Shown one piece after another: positions 1-27,183 of a stretch of 64,000 bases of DNA. This DNA comes from Rapana venosa. Taxonomy: Eukaryota; Mollusca; Gastropoda; Neogastropoda; Muricidae. Numbering within the stretch: position 1 is the first letter of the stretch; the number at the start of each line of letters is the position of its first letter. Made by a program: the position numbers and the translations under genes. Below the pieces are notes generated by a model. The model was not told where the DNA came from, ran no database searches, and worked only from the letters and a program-made list of their open reading frames with translations. Where the stretch lies: the NCBI GenBank assembly GCA_028751875.1, contig CM054158.1, positions 1,143,501-1,207,500 of the forward strand, written 5' to 3'.

Positions 1-162
1 AGAGGGAGGGGCTTCATCAAGGATAAGTGATTTTGTGACATTTTGAAGGTCTGTTTATAGCCTTTAGGCCAGTGTGACATTGAAATTGCTTTTTATTTTG
101 TTTCAATCTAGGTAACAACCTGGCTAATTTGGCTCTACCTTTTTACATTGGTTTTATTTTAG

Positions 163-354
163 GTAACAGCATGGCTGATGTGGATCTACCACATCACGCA
201 CCGAGGAATGGAGCCCATGGAGTTTTCCCACAGTTCAGCAGGCTATCTGCTTCGTTTCCTGGAGCCTGCCCGATTCCACACTCTTCTGCTGAATGATGCT
301 TTCCTGGGAAGTCGCTACAACAGGAGCCTGGTTTTCACAGGAATTGATTCAGAA
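163..354 (+). CDS. SGCB: SGCB exon: end of membrane helix and start of ectodomain
   Basis: The acceptor is tttattttag ending at 162 and the donor is gaa|gtaatt at 355. The exon has 64 codons and starts and ends in phase 0. It begins VTAWLMWIYHI, the outer part of the membrane helix, followed by MEPMEF and LLRF, and ends LVFTGIDSE. Compared with the human protein a few residues are missing at the junction to the next exon. Confidence 0.85.
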
Positions 355-3058
355 GTAATTTTCTTTTGTTGGTATTATACATGTGTAGCATAGAAAAGAT
401 TTCAGTATGTAAGAGAGATTGCTTCTTATGCTTGGAAAGAAAACAGACCAAGTGAAGATTTTCTGGAAAATCAGAATGCCGAAGTACACAACTACAGTCA
501 TACAACTTTAGAAAGCCAGGAGGAAACAAGACAGAATGTAGATCATACTGCTTATTCTTCTCCGTCCAACTCTGAGACAGCAGCTATGATTGTATGTCAT
601 GTGAGCGAAATGTGCTACACTACCGTTAAGCTCCTGACAAGTCAGGCTCAGCACATACAGCTTCAGCAACAGACAGAATTGTTATCTTTCTGGAAAAAAA
701 GGTAGGAGAATGGACTAAGAAGGCAGGAAAAAAAATAAGGAGGTGACAGACAGAAAAGGAATAAGGCAGAAACAAAGAAAGGGATTGAAAAGAGGGAATT
801 TCTAGCTCAGAATTTCCAGAAGGTGGGGATGCTATTTATACTGATAGGCCCCCAGCATCCCCAGGGGGGAAAAAATAGTGATTATAAAGCCAGTGACAAG
901 GTCTTTAAAAAGAAATTCCATCATTCTGGGAAAGTCTGTCATTTTGCAAAATTCAGTTTGACTGCATAACTCTACAGTGTCCTGATGTCAGAAATGAATT
1001 CTGAATGTACTAATCTAATCTTGTAGTGTTTGTGGTGTTTTGCTGCTGCTTGATATCTTGACTAAACAGTACTTTTGCTTTGTTTTCAGTTGGTTCTGTC
1101 AACAGTGGAAGCAAAGAATGAATCAGCGGGTAGGTGTTGAATGCATAGCTTGTTCTGTTTCTGTTTCTTTGTTCTGAACAGTCTGTCTATTTCTTTTGTC
1201 CTTTTTTAAATTCCTTATTTCTATTACTTTCCCATGTTTGGTTGATTGGTTGTGCATTTTTGTTATGGGATGGTTTGGTTCTGGTTTTCTTTCTTTTTTT
1301 TGAGGGGGTGGGGGGAAGGAGTTTGCTTCTGTTTTATCACAATTCAACTGTCATCATCTTGACCAGCTGGTTGGTTGGTTGTGCGTTTTAATCTTAGTGT
1401 GTCTTTGATTGTTTCATTTTCAATATCAGCTTTCACAGTGCCACAAATTGACCTCTTATGTAATGCATGTAAACATAATCAAATTTTAACTATTTTCAAT
1501 TGGTGTCTGTTGAAATGAGTGTTGGGTTAGGGAATTCACAATTTAGGCCCTCCTTCTTTTGGTATTAAAAGCGGCACACACACATCAGTTTGTTCCATAG
1601 ATAAAAACAAAACATGAAAACATACAGATTCTTTTATTTTATTTTGAGGATATTGGAATGAGCACTCACATGCTTTGTTTTTACATCCAGTCCCTGTGTG
1701 CATGCAGTTGTGTGAATTTTGTCATCCATTCCCACTGGCACACAATGGCCTACTCTTCCAAAAAGTGGAACAGGTTTTAATGTATGTGCAAGATGCACTG
1801 TGTTGTTGTTGTCGTTGCTTCGATTTTACCTCTGTTCACTCAAAGTCATATTAGACGAGATGTACTGTGTGCATTTGCACATACAGTTTGGTTTAAAACC
1901 TCATCTGAAGGACTTTCAGGGGGATTGGAGTCACATTATTGTTAACTCCAGGGAGAGAAAAATCCCCTTGAACAGGGTTCAAACCTGGGTCGGAAGATCA
2001 TGAACACAATGTGCAATGTTCTAACCACCAGGCACTTTTCTAGTACTGGTTGAATGCACCAATAAGTTAAAACAGCACCAACCAACCAGACAGCCGCAAC
2101 AACAACAAAAGCAACACCACCCAACAACCAGTCACACAAAACCCACTTTACAGCAGACATTTTATTCGACAAAATGCTTCACTCCTACTGTCTACTTTTG
2201 ATTTGATTTTTTTTTTTTTGGACTACAGTTGAAGTTGGGAAGGATCAGATCCAGCTGTTTGTGGATGACCTGCAGCTGAGGACCTCAGGGAAGCAGGAGG
2301 CCTTCTCCCTCAGCAACATGAAGGTGACCCAGCTGAAACGCCTGAAGAATCTGCACGTCGACCTGCTGCAAACCTCGCAGGTAAGTCCGCACTATTTTGT
2401 GACTGTTTTAAGATATAGAAAATTTGTTTCTTTTGTATTTTTAAGCAGGGAATAAATCTCTCCCCCCCCCTCCTCTTTTTTTTTTTTAAACCTGGATTTG
2501 TCCCCTCTTGGGTTTTTTTCCTGTGGAAGTAAATACCAGTTTTTCTCAGTGTGATGGGTTGGTGGGGTGGGGTGGGGGGGTGTCCTAATTGCCTCTCTTG
2601 TGGATAGAGTAAATGGGACACACCAGGACATTGTGCGGGGTTCTTTCTTTCTTGGGTGGCGATTCTGACTTCTCCTACCATATACTTTGCGTTTACAATG
2701 AATTGTAGAAATAAATATAGCCTCTCTGTTAGAGAGGCCACATTACTCCTCATTGTTATTCTGATTGTGCTTCATAGCTTGGAGGTTGTTGCAAAGGTGG
2801 GAGCTAATTTATCTCTTCTCTGTTACATTAGCAAATCAGCATATCTTTTTGCATCATAGTATCAGGCTTATCGATCCTCCTGGGTTTCTCTACATGGGAC
2901 ATGAGCTGTTTACATTCTGGCTTTTTGTATGGTGTATGGTTCTTTTTTATTTTGTAAGATGTATGGTTCTTTTTTATATCAGTGAATTGTATATCAGTGG
3001 ATTATCAAGGGTTCCCAGAGGTCATAAATAAGTGATGATAATAAAGCCTAAAATTGTT

Positions 3059-3108
<50 letters not shown>

Positions 3109-4124
3109 GATAGATAGACAGACACCCACTTGATTTTTCTGAAGCTCAGTATATCGGATCAGCTGAGGTGACTAAAGGTAAAATCATCCTGGCTATTAAT
3201 TAAAATCCGAGTCATTATTTCAGATTTTTTTACATATTTTTCTAAAGAGATAACACTGTGAACACAAGTACTGTAGAATTTCGTGATGGGTTTATTTCCC
3301 AAAATTATGATAGTACGTGTGTGTTTTCCATGGTGCAGGTGAAGAACGCTCCTGATTACAAGGACCTGAACATCGAATCCTGGAATGAGATCCAGATCAA
3401 CGGGTCGACAGGAGTCAAGACAACCAGCTCCAAGGAAACAGAAATTCAGGCTGAAAATCTCCGCCTGATTTCCAGGGTCAGTACACCATGTGATGTGCGC
3501 GGACAAGGAGTGCTTTCTTTTTTCTTTTCTTTGCAGTGTGTGTGTGTGTGTGTTGATTTATTTATTATTGTTTTTTATATAAAGATCTTTGCATCTACAC
3601 TTTGTATGTGTACGTGTGTATGTGTGTGTGTGAGCTAACGAACATACACTAAAACAGTCTAAAGGATTAGAAAGGACATTGTCATTATTTCTATTTCATA
3701 GTGATGATGTGATCACAGGGGGTTTTTTGTCATTTATTATGGTGATTGATAAGAACAATGTTGTCAGTAAGTGATAATACCAGCAGTGGTGGTGATAATG
3801 ATAGTGATATTGATACCTCTTGTTACAGATCTGAATCATTCTCCTGTCAATTTTTGATTTCATGAAAATGAGAAGAAAACTCCGTCATTGCCATTTTTAT
3901 CCTCATTGTGCTGGTTTCAGAACGGAACAGTGGTGCTGGACGGCCGGGTGGTCATCAAATTCACCAACGCTGATGGCGTGCCAAAGAACGGCACCGGGGA
4001 CTCCAAGATCAACGCCAAGCTGTGCGTGTGTGGGCGCAGCGGTCTTCTGTTCACCGTTCCTGTCTGGAAACCGGGGATGGGCTGTGGCTCAGTGGCCAGG
4101 GATCAAAACCCTTGCGTTGCTTGA
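163..4124 (+). CDS. SGCB: Beta-sarcoglycan, 3' five coding exons (partial gene)
   Basis: Exons 163-354, 1090-1129, 2229-2380, 3339-3476 and 3921-4124 join in frame into about 241 residues, ending at TGA 4122-4124. Beta-sarcoglycan is a type II membrane glycoprotein of the dystrophin-associated sarcoglycan complex that steadies the muscle membrane. The match rests on three blocks I recognise: the transmembrane end followed by MEF..LLRF and LVxTG (exon 1 here), the repetitive beta-rich extracellular domain, and the C-terminal cysteine module LCVC..LLF..GMGC..NPC. Sequons YNRS, KNES, INGS, RNGT and KNGT fit a glycosylated ectodomain. Human SGCB is 318 aa, so roughly 75-80 N-terminal residues (cytoplasmic tail and start of the membrane helix) lie left of the window. 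Exon phases agree throughout. Gamma/delta-sarcoglycan is less likely because of the MEF..LLRF block and the GMGC ending. Confidence 0.88.
355..1089 (+). repeat. SGCB intron with dispersed element F (575-880)
   Basis: Positions 575-880 carry a dispersed element marked by gaatggactaagaaggcag and ggggatgctatttata. Further copies lie at 22945-23130, 30790-31120 (+) and 34310-34560 (-). No coding capacity was seen; its class is unknown. Confidence 0.6.
1090..1129 (+). CDS. SGCB: SGCB 40-bp small exon
   Basis: The acceptor is tgttttcag and the donor is gcgg|gtaggt. The exon encodes LVLSTVEAKNESA plus the first base of a Val codon, matching the TKLSVENNKTS stretch of vertebrate beta-sarcoglycan. 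Phase 0 in and phase 1 out agree with both neighbours, which is the main support for so short an exon. Confidence 0.75.
1631..2035 (-). mobile_element. tRNA-derived SINE, family A
   Basis: Reverse copy of a ~340-bp repeat. The head (here at the right end) is tRNA-like: in better copies box A is TAGCCTAGTGG and box B GGTTCGATTCC. The other end carries the motif ggaataagcact and a T/A-rich tail. Lies in the SGCB intron before the 2229 exon. Confidence 0.75.
2229..2380 (+). CDS. SGCB: SGCB ectodomain exon
   Basis: The acceptor ggactacag follows a T-rich tract and the donor is gcag|gtaagt. The two leading bases complete the Val codon split with the 40-bp exon, followed by 50 codons (VGKDQIQLFVDDLQL through LLQTSQ). 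The end is phase 0. The segment aligns with the LFSTDYETHEFHLPSGVKSLNVQKAS region of the family. Confidence 0.83.
3339..3476 (+). CDS. SGCB: SGCB ectodomain exon
   Basis: The acceptor is tggtgcag and the donor is agg|gtcagt. The exon has 46 codons, phase 0 at both ends, from VKNAPDYKDLNIES to LRLISR. It carries the sequon INGS and the repetitive short-strand pattern of the sarcoglycan ectodomain. Confidence 0.85.
3921..4124 (+). CDS. SGCB: SGCB last coding exon with C-terminal cysteine module
   Basis: The acceptor is ctggtttcag. The exon has 67 codons and TGA. The end LCVC..SGLLFTVPV..GMGC...NPC carries the four cysteines that form the EGF-like module conserved in all sarcoglycans and needed for complex assembly. 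The 3' UTR runs into a SINE at 4484; no clear AATAAA was found near the stop. Confidence 0.88.
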   Translation, partial: NGTVVLDGRVVIKFTNADGVPKNGTGDSKINAKLCVCGRSGLLFTVPVWKPGMGCGSVARDQNPCVA

Positions 4125-4483
4125 ACAGAGTTTTGGCATGCTTGGCCTTGTCTGTGCCAGAGAAGAAAAAACGTAAATATGTGCTTGCCTGGAACTGGGA
4201 CAGTCGGAATAAGAAAACAAAAACAAAAAATCATTGTAGTGCAAAGACTTTAAGTGTTAAAAATGAAAGACTATGGGTTTTTTGGGTTTTTTTTCTCGGG
4301 GAAAATGAGTTGAGGATTTGGAATCTGGAGTTTTCAATGGGTGTCTGTGGAAAGTGGGCAAGTTTTAACCTTTATTGCTCATTGGGAATCATGGTGTAAA
4401 TGCAAATTTCGTTTCTGTGAATATTCCTGTGAGAATGTGTGGGTGTGTGCAATTTTACATCTTTCTATTTTTGTTTATTTATT

Positions 4484-4838
4484 TATTCTTTTATTTTGAT
4501 GGTAATGGAATAAGCACTTGTGTGCTTTTTAAAAAAAAAACTCATCCAGTTCCCATGTGTAAGCAGTTGTGTAAATTTTGTCATTATTTCCCTCCAGCAC
4601 ACAATAGCCTACTTTTCCGAACAGCTGTACAGGTTTTAACAGGTGTGGAAGATGTTCTGCGTCCGTTCGCTGCAGGACTTTAGTTTATTGTCTCATCCAA
4701 AAGACTTTTGGTGGAAGTGGGGTCGGCACTGTCGTTAACTGCAGGGAAAAATGTCCCCTTGAATGGGATTCGAACCCGTGTCAGCAGATCACGAGTGCAA
4801 TGCGCAATGCTCTAACCAACCAGGCTATCTCGTCCCCA
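4484..4838 (-). mobile_element. tRNA-derived SINE, family A, nearly full length
   Basis: Reverse copy in or just after the SGCB 3' UTR. The tRNA-like head is at the right end (gggattcgaacccgtgtcag, then ctaacca..ggctatctcgtcccc). Confidence 0.8.
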
Positions 4839-5609
4839 GTCCCTATGCTTGAGTGAGATAATGCACATGTGTGCCTTTGTGCTTGTGTATATTCATATGA
4901 ATTTATGCATATCTATATAAGAAGGTTGTGGTATAAGTTTTATTTAAATGTACGAGCATGGTCACAGTATGATGAAATTATGTTATATGGATTTGGTCTC
5001 ATTTGTGAGTGTGGTTTCTATATGATAGTGTTTTATTTGATAAATATGATTTTATATGTGAGTGTGGTTTCTAAATGATCAGATTTTCTTTTCTTTTTTA
5101 TGAAGGTCCAACGCTCATGATAATCTTGTCACTAGAATGAATCCAAATATGTGCAATAATTGTATAATTGTATTTTAACCTTATTAGCCTGAGTGATTGT
5201 TAAAAAGTTGCTTACGCTCTGTTGAGAATTGTAATATATACAATATTGTATATTTATAACAGATTATGAACTGTCTGGTCCCTTGAAGTTTATCACAGAA
5301 CCTGTCTGTTCACTACTTTGATAGTCAGTTTGTACATGTGTATATGATAAATGTTGTGTAAATATTGGGCCTTAACATATTGTGAAAATAGCAGAACTCT
5401 ATATTATAAAGTTTGGTGCTAACAACTTTGACACATGAAGCAATATGGAGAATGTTTTTGGATTAGTTCACAGTCTTTGCATGTTCATCAGTGTGTGTTT
5501 GTGCATGTGTGCGTGCAGTGTCAATGTCCAACCTCCTTGAAGAGATGGACAATGCTCTGGTCAGGGATTTAGGGAGCTGTGTCAATACTTCAGCCAAGAA
5601 GCACCCTCT

Positions 5610-5930
5610 CATCTCTGCAACTGTCTTCACCTGTACACTCCATCTCATTCCCTTCATTCAGCTGCAGATACTCTGTACTTCTTAACATTGAGATTCAAGC
5701 AAACCACTGTTGGCTGTTGCTCTCTCTCTGTGTCTGTGGTCCATCCATCTGGAATGACCTCCCTCTGTCCCTTTGCCAAAAGCCTACATTCGATACTTTC
5801 AAATCCAGCCTCAAAACACATTTATTTCCTTACTAAGATCTTCCCTTCCACATTATCTATCCATACTCTTCAGCGGCCACCCTCATCTCCATCATCGTGT
5901 ATAGGCATGCTGTGTGTGTGTGCATGCGCA

Positions 5931-5968
<38 letters not shown>

Positions 5969-6095
5969 TTGTATCTTTTTATTTTAGTCATGAATGATTG
6001 CATAAGTGTAAATGATTTGAATGTAAGCGCTTTGATTTGTTCCTTGGCAAGATTCAGCGCTATATATATAAATTCCATACATTATTATTATTTTT
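5610..6095 (+). mobile_element. L2/CR1-like LINE 3' end
   Basis: The sequence encodes a degenerate end of the reverse-transcriptase ORF (GPSIWNDLPLSLCQKPTFD, then FKSSLKTHLF). A CA/TG tract and the typical 3' tail follow, with agcgctttgatttgt, an inverted agcgctatat..aaattccat, and ATT repeats. The same ending is seen reversed at 51.0-51.7 and 55.7-56.3 kb. The copy is 5' truncated and non-coding. Confidence 0.75.
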
Positions 6096-6160
6096 ATAAG
6101 AAGTGGGCATGGCAGTCTGACTATTATTTTTATAAGAAGTGGGCATGGCAGTCTGACTGT
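6093..6160 (+). repeat. 35-bp direct tandem duplication
   Basis: tataagaagtgggcatggca is repeated immediately, with the flanking tctgactattattttt. It abuts the ATT-repeat tail of the LINE end. Confidence 0.85.
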
Positions 6161-9100
6161 AACAGACAATATTATGACTTCACCAGCAGAAAAATGAAAT
6201 CAACCATAGATCTGTGCTTCATTCAGTTTGGTTCCAACTTTGATATGGTGACGCAGGAGGTAGCTGAGTGCTGTCAAGTCTGTTATCCTTTGAAATGACG
6301 AATTTTTCATGTGCAAAAATCTCGCCATTGGTGAACTGCCAGCTCTTGCTGAGGAACAAACAAAAAAAGCAATCGCGATATTCCACCACTAGCACTGAAC
6401 ACTTGTACTCTCAAACACTAGAACTGAACAGGAAGAAAAAGAAAGAGCAGGGAAAGAATACATAACTGTCTCCTCTTCTCTGCAATCCCATATTTGGTGG
6501 GATGTGTAGTGCCTGGTCTTACGTGCTTGTAACTCTGTAGGCGGTCTGCCTGCTGGCCTCACCTAACACGTTTAGACTTCAGAGCAGCTCAGCTTGTTGT
6601 ACATGATGCATGCTGGGTATGTTTGTGTACCCATAACCCACCAGTCACTGACATGGAGTACGGAATCTTAACATACTTTATTTGATCTCTTCTGCATGTG
6701 TATAAACATGAAGGGCACTGGCAAATCAAAGACAAACTTTCATTTCCAGATGGTACATTGAATAAGCAATACATTTGCTTTTTATATCAAGCCATTCATC
6801 TAAGGGGGAAACGGAGACCCAAGGGAAAAAAAGGTAATAATAGAAATGAAAATAATAGATGATAATTACCTGGTGGGAGAAAAACAGTCGCATATGAAAT
6901 ATTCTCAGAGCTCTAGCTGAGGAAGAAAATCCACATAGCTGATAGAGTAAACTTCAGTGCATTCCTGTTCATGCTTAAGTCTTTGCTTACACACTCGTAC
7001 ACTCACAAAGTTAAGTGTGCTCACACACACACGCATGCTTATGTGCACACATATGTGCTCTCTCTCTCACACACACACATGCGCACAAGCACACACCCTC
7101 ACACAGAGGAAAAATAAAGTACACACCCTCACACAGAGGAAAAATAAAGTAAATAATTATTAACATTGCCATCAGTATTGGAAAAACAAAAAACCCAAAC
7201 CTACAAAAAAACAACAACTTGATCTTTGAAAATTCAGAAGCACATAAATAAAAGTTGCACACTTTAAAAAAAAGTCTGTCATCACCCAAACTCTCAATCT
7301 CTCTCTCGCTCTCTGTCACACGTGCAATAAATTCTGCTCTCACATGTGCTTCATTACCCAAAATTCTGACATCAACCAGGGGAAAAGAACTACAGAAAAT
7401 ATTACGTAAGCTAGTTAAGTGGAAAGATGGATGAATTTTTGGGCTCCGTCCAGCTCCTACCCAGCTGGAGTGCGCTATTGGAAAGATTGGGACAACACAG
7501 TTGAGCTTCATCCTCTTTACGGATGTGATTTTGAGAGTGTCGCTCAAATTACCTGACCAACACTGTAGGTATATGTATCACTTGTGCCTGAGTATCTGTA
7601 TCTCTTTAGCCCTGTCAAGTAGTCTCAAAGCACATGCATTTCAATAGCAGCATAATGACATCATCTTCATTGTCATTGACCATGCAATGAAAGAAAATGT
7701 TCCCTGTGCTTTGGTGGTCAGTCCCTAAATGGAAGTCTCCCCTGGGATGTAAAATCAATCACAACACTATGCTTCAGTGGTCCATGCTGCTCTGGTCTCG
7801 TGGTGACCTCAGATCCAGTTTTCTGTACATTTCTGTGGTGAGTTTGTGTCAGAGCCTTTGGGGTTGGAAGTTCATGGGAATAGGTCATTAGGGGAGGGGA
7901 GGGGTGTTGTGGTGATTACCACCTCAGTGGGCATCTCAGTCAGTCTGGCTCTGTGACTGAGCAATTACTGTCAGTAAGGGGTGCAGTGGGTGGTGTCCTG
8001 AGTCTGTTCAGATCAGGCACCATTGAACATCACCAAAGTGACCCGGCAGCAGTGCTGGGACCCTCTGGCTGGTGGCCCCACGGCATCCTAATACTGATGG
8101 GCTCCCTGAGGACTTCAGACCCTGGGATGTGGCATGATGAATCTGGGCAAGGCTGGGCCAGGATTGAAATAGGTGGCATAGGAACTGTAGGACGAGGCAG
8201 CAAACGACAAAACCAACTAGTAGAATATATGAATTTCTATTATCCCATGTGTGTGTGTGAGAGAGACAATGACAAATTCTTTTATTTCGAGGATAATGAA
8301 TAAGCACTGCTTTTTTACATCTAGTCCCTGCCTGTAGGGATACATCTTAATAATAACCCAATACTCATACTCTCAAGCAGTAGAAACAAAGGGAAATAAC
8401 CCTTTAAAAACAAAGCAAATAAAAGAAAACCCCAACCCTCCCCCCCCCCCCCCCCCCCCCAAAAAAACCCCCCAATAAAACAACCAACCAACAAAAGACC
8501 CACCAAAGACAACAAAAAAATAATTTTAAAAAAAGGACAAAAAAGAGATAAAGAAAAAACAAAAACAAAGAAAAACCAAACTTAGAAAGTCATAAACATC
8601 TACACATTGTAAAATGGTACATGTAGTTGTTACATGTAACAATAAGATATTGAAATAGAGTATTCATTAAAACTCAAGTACAGCTGACAAGCCCAATAAA
8701 ATATTGAAAATATAAAGTATGAGTACGTCCTTCAACAGGATACACAACTTTAAGCAAAACAATGAGAGTGTTTCGTGAATAAACCATAACCATGATAACG
8801 GTGATATACATGCCCCCTCCCCCATCAACATAGAAATGTTTAGTAGGCTCATAACAGCAATATTCACTTTTTCTTTTACCTGTCAACAGAAAAAAAAAAC
8901 ACCTAGGCGGTCCATAAATTTCTTAAGTGAGTAGTGTCTAGTTCTTTATTAATTTCTATCCTACTGCTTCTCCCACGCAGATTAATAAGAGATTAAAAGC
9001 AAGAGTCAATTTATTCCTCTAGCTCCCGGTGCAGCCATTATTTCAGAAAGCTGGTTAGAGTCATCTCCCTTATCTGCAATATGGCACCGTCATAATATTA

Positions 9101-9188
9101 TATTGACAAGTCCGTTTGAGCAGGCACCCAAAAAGAAGATATTCTTGTGAGATAAATATCTCTGGATGCTGTGCAACTCTTGCGAACC
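6161..9188. other. Intergenic stretch, repeats only
   Basis: No coding exon was recognised. The stretch holds fragments of SINE families C (near 6300 and 6890) and D (near 7430 and 7690-8212), CA/CT microsatellite near 7020-7150 with a 30-bp direct duplication, a family A fragment at 8278-8336, and a poly-C run near 8440-8460. The last ~150 bp are the probable 5' UTR of the cysteine string protein gene. Confidence 0.6.
7690..8212 (+). repeat. Dispersed element D (~500 bp)
   Basis: Shares blocks such as ccctctggctggtggcc and the aatctgggcaaggctggg block with 11440-11940 (+) and, reversed, with 20680-21060. The 11440 copy begins with a tRNA-like box A (tggtgcagtggtta), so a SINE-type origin is likely. 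Confidence 0.65.
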
Positions 9189-24275
<15,087 letters not shown>

Positions 24276-25429
24276 TGAACCCGCTTTGGGGCCAAAAGAA
24301 AAGGGTGTTCATGGAATGGTCATTGTGTGTCGTCGTCACTGCCGGAAACTTCATCCTCTCATCGCTGCCGGTGTTTCGTGTTTGTACGTAGTGTGTGTCT
24401 GCTGCACTTCTGACGATTATCAACCCAGTGGCAGGGTTTTGAACTCGGGTGTGATTTTGAGGGGGTTCGGTTACTTTCAGGTCGTTGTACTTTACACATC
24501 CCTGTTTCTCGGTCAGTTTGTGTGATCTTGTGTGTTTTTGTTGCAGCCTGTGGTGTTTTTGATCCAGTGAAAGTGTTAGTGTTGTTGAATTTTTAACCAT
24601 TTTTTCAGCATGTTAACTCTTTGTCAGATTCTTGGCCTATTCATGTTATATTTACCTCTTTAAGCGTGTGTGTGTGTGTGTGTGCAGGAGCAAAGTCTGG
24701 CATTGTTTTTAAGATACTGAAGGATTTTTGCTGGTTAAATAATGTTGGGAAATCTCTCCATAGAATTGGAGTGTTTGACAGCATCTGGATTTGCACTGTT
24801 GAGAAGACGACTAGACTAGTAAGACCTTGGGGTGGGCAGGGCTACCTTTCAGAAACAAGCCTTGAACAAGGCATGGAGATGATTCAAAGTGTGAAGGCTT
24901 AGGATAGACATGTGAAAGTTAGAGTGTACTATGAAGGCTTAATTTTGGATGACATTGCTAAAGCCAGGCTTTTAACAGAAATGTGAAAGTATATTATGAG
25001 GCTTAATTTTAGATGACATTACTAAACAATAGACGTGTGCATCCATGCATAGTTGTTTTTTGGTCTAGTCTGTGCAGTGCTGTGACTGAAGTCTGTGATG
25101 CCATGGAAGTGATGCTGATAGCCAGGCACTGGTGTAGGTTATGGTAGAATAGATTTTCGTCTGCTTAAAATACCACTCCACCTAGTTTTGTCTTCTTCTT
25201 GTTTAAGCAGGTCAGTCAGGTAGTGACTCATTGCATAGATGGATCGTGTTTGTACCCACCCAGCTGCTTTTTCCTGTTCAGCGTCAGTAGAGTTTTTGTT
25301 GATAGTGACAGGAGCTGCAGCAGCACAGAGCCGATTTCTTCCTGACGTCCCTCCCCTTTAGTCAGTGAGTGATTCTTGTTGTTGTTGTTGTTGTTGTTGA
25401 ATCATCCATCAGTCGAGAGACTGTTTTGA

Positions 25430-25930
25430 AAGGGCCAGTCTCTTCTGGGCCAGTCTTTCTGGGCCTGTCTCTTCTGGCCTGTCTCTTCTGGCCTGTCTCT
25501 TCTGGGCGCCTGTCTCTTCAGGCCTGTCTTTCTGGGCCTCTTTCTGCTTCTGCGTTTTGTTTTGTTTTTTCTGTGCATGTTATTTTTGTTGTTGTTGTTG
25601 TAGAAGTAGTAAATTTGAGATCTGACATAATTATGGGAGGTCTTTGTTGCAGAGATCTTTTTGAAAAGGATAAGTTGGTTTTTTTTCTGTCGTTGTTACT
25701 TCATTGGTATGTTTTGGTGAATTGGAGATCTGACATCATTTGTGTTAGATCTTTGTTGCAGTAAAATTTGTGAAAAAATTTCGTTTTTTCTTTTATCATT
25801 ACTTCAGTTTTGATGATCTGAAGATCTGCTTAATTCGTGTTAGATCTTCGTCACAGAGAGCTTGTGAAAAGGAAATCTCTTTCTCATTTTTGATGAAGTG
25901 GAGATCTGACATCATGAGTGTTGAACTTTT
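25430..25930 (+). repeat. Diverged tandem repeats in the DNAJC5 3' region
   Basis: 25430-25545 is a short array of ggcctgtctcttct units. From 25617 a unit starting gagatctgacat and followed by tagatctttgttgcag-like sequence recurs at 25725, 25820 and 25901 with spacing 79-108 bp and substantial divergence. Confidence 0.65.
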
Positions 25931-27183
25931 GTCAGTCATTGTTGCCTGTCTTCTCATTTGTTCACACACATTGATATGTTCATTGTCACATTTTAACAAT
26001 GGCCATGTGATCTTCTTCCAGAACTCTGTCAGTTTTTCTTTTCTAGGAGCTAAAATAATACCGGCCTAACTACAAACCAAAAAAATGCAGTTTTTATAAA
26101 TTTACTTTCTACGTATTGGAGGGTGTTTTGTGTGTGTTTGTTTTTTTTTAGGTTTTTCAGCTGCTGTTGTTTTTGTTGTTGTTGCTGCTGGGTTGTTTTT
26201 TTTAAAACCATTTTATAATGTCTAGGAAGGCGAGTCTTGGTTTATAGGAAATCTTCTTGAAAAAGTTGTATTAAATCAAATGCAGTTCCCTGTAACTGAA
26301 AATATATCTGATAAGGCTGTTCTCGTTTGACAGGTGTTTGTTTTTTACAGCTGAAGCTCTCTCGTGATGCCAATAGGATCTCAGCGTATGAAGAATCTCA
26401 TCTGGTTTTGAAAAACAAAACAGAAGGAAAGACCAAAAAAACGCCAAACAAAGAAAAATAAAATCATACCATCTCTCTCCCCCCAAACCCAACTAAAACC
26501 CCTATAGGTATTTGATAGACTTCAAGTCTAGTCAACAATTTGGCAAAGAAAAGAAAAAAAAAGTTTATGTTGCAATTCTTGCCCTCTTATTTTGTTCCTT
26601 ACATTCATTTTCCCTTTCAAGTGAATAAACTGGTTATGTATGAGATGCTATTGTCATCATAACTGGTGTTGTATTCTTGCAGTTGCATACATACTTCCCA
26701 GTTTGAATTGAGTTGTCATGTTCTAGAAAATCACGATTTGTATTCAAGAAAGAATAGATGATGTTTTCCTTCAGCAATCTTATCTAATCTAATTTTCTTG
26801 TTTGTATCCCTACCAACCACAGAGGCCATATTGGGGCTGTCACCTTGTCGATCTTTTACATCCTTTAGTAGACATTTTTCATCTGGCTTAAGCTAAGAGA
26901 GGTTTATGTCATTTTCAGTGGTTGATTTCTTTTTCCTCTTCTGTTAGGTTTCAGTGTAGCTAGCTGAAGAGGATTGCTATCCATACATGTCCACTACTGT
27001 TTTAAATTTCAGCTGGTAAAGATCAAGAGGGAGATGAAGGCTCCTTGACTGGATGAAATAATGAGTCAGTGATTTAAAGATCATTCCTAGAGTCGGTATG
27101 GCGGGGAACAATAAACTGGTTGCATAAAGAGCAAAAATATCACCATCCGTGAACTTTGGAGCTCTAGCTGAGGAATGACAACA

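Noticed and set aside
5491..5609. Possible exon (SMSNLLEEMDNALVRDLG)
   Set aside because: It lies between a TG tract and a LINE end, with a plausible acceptor but no donor, no homologue I recognise and no neighbouring exons.
7011..7547. 178-codon minus-strand ORF
   Set aside because: Crosses CA repeats and dispersed elements; no conserved features.
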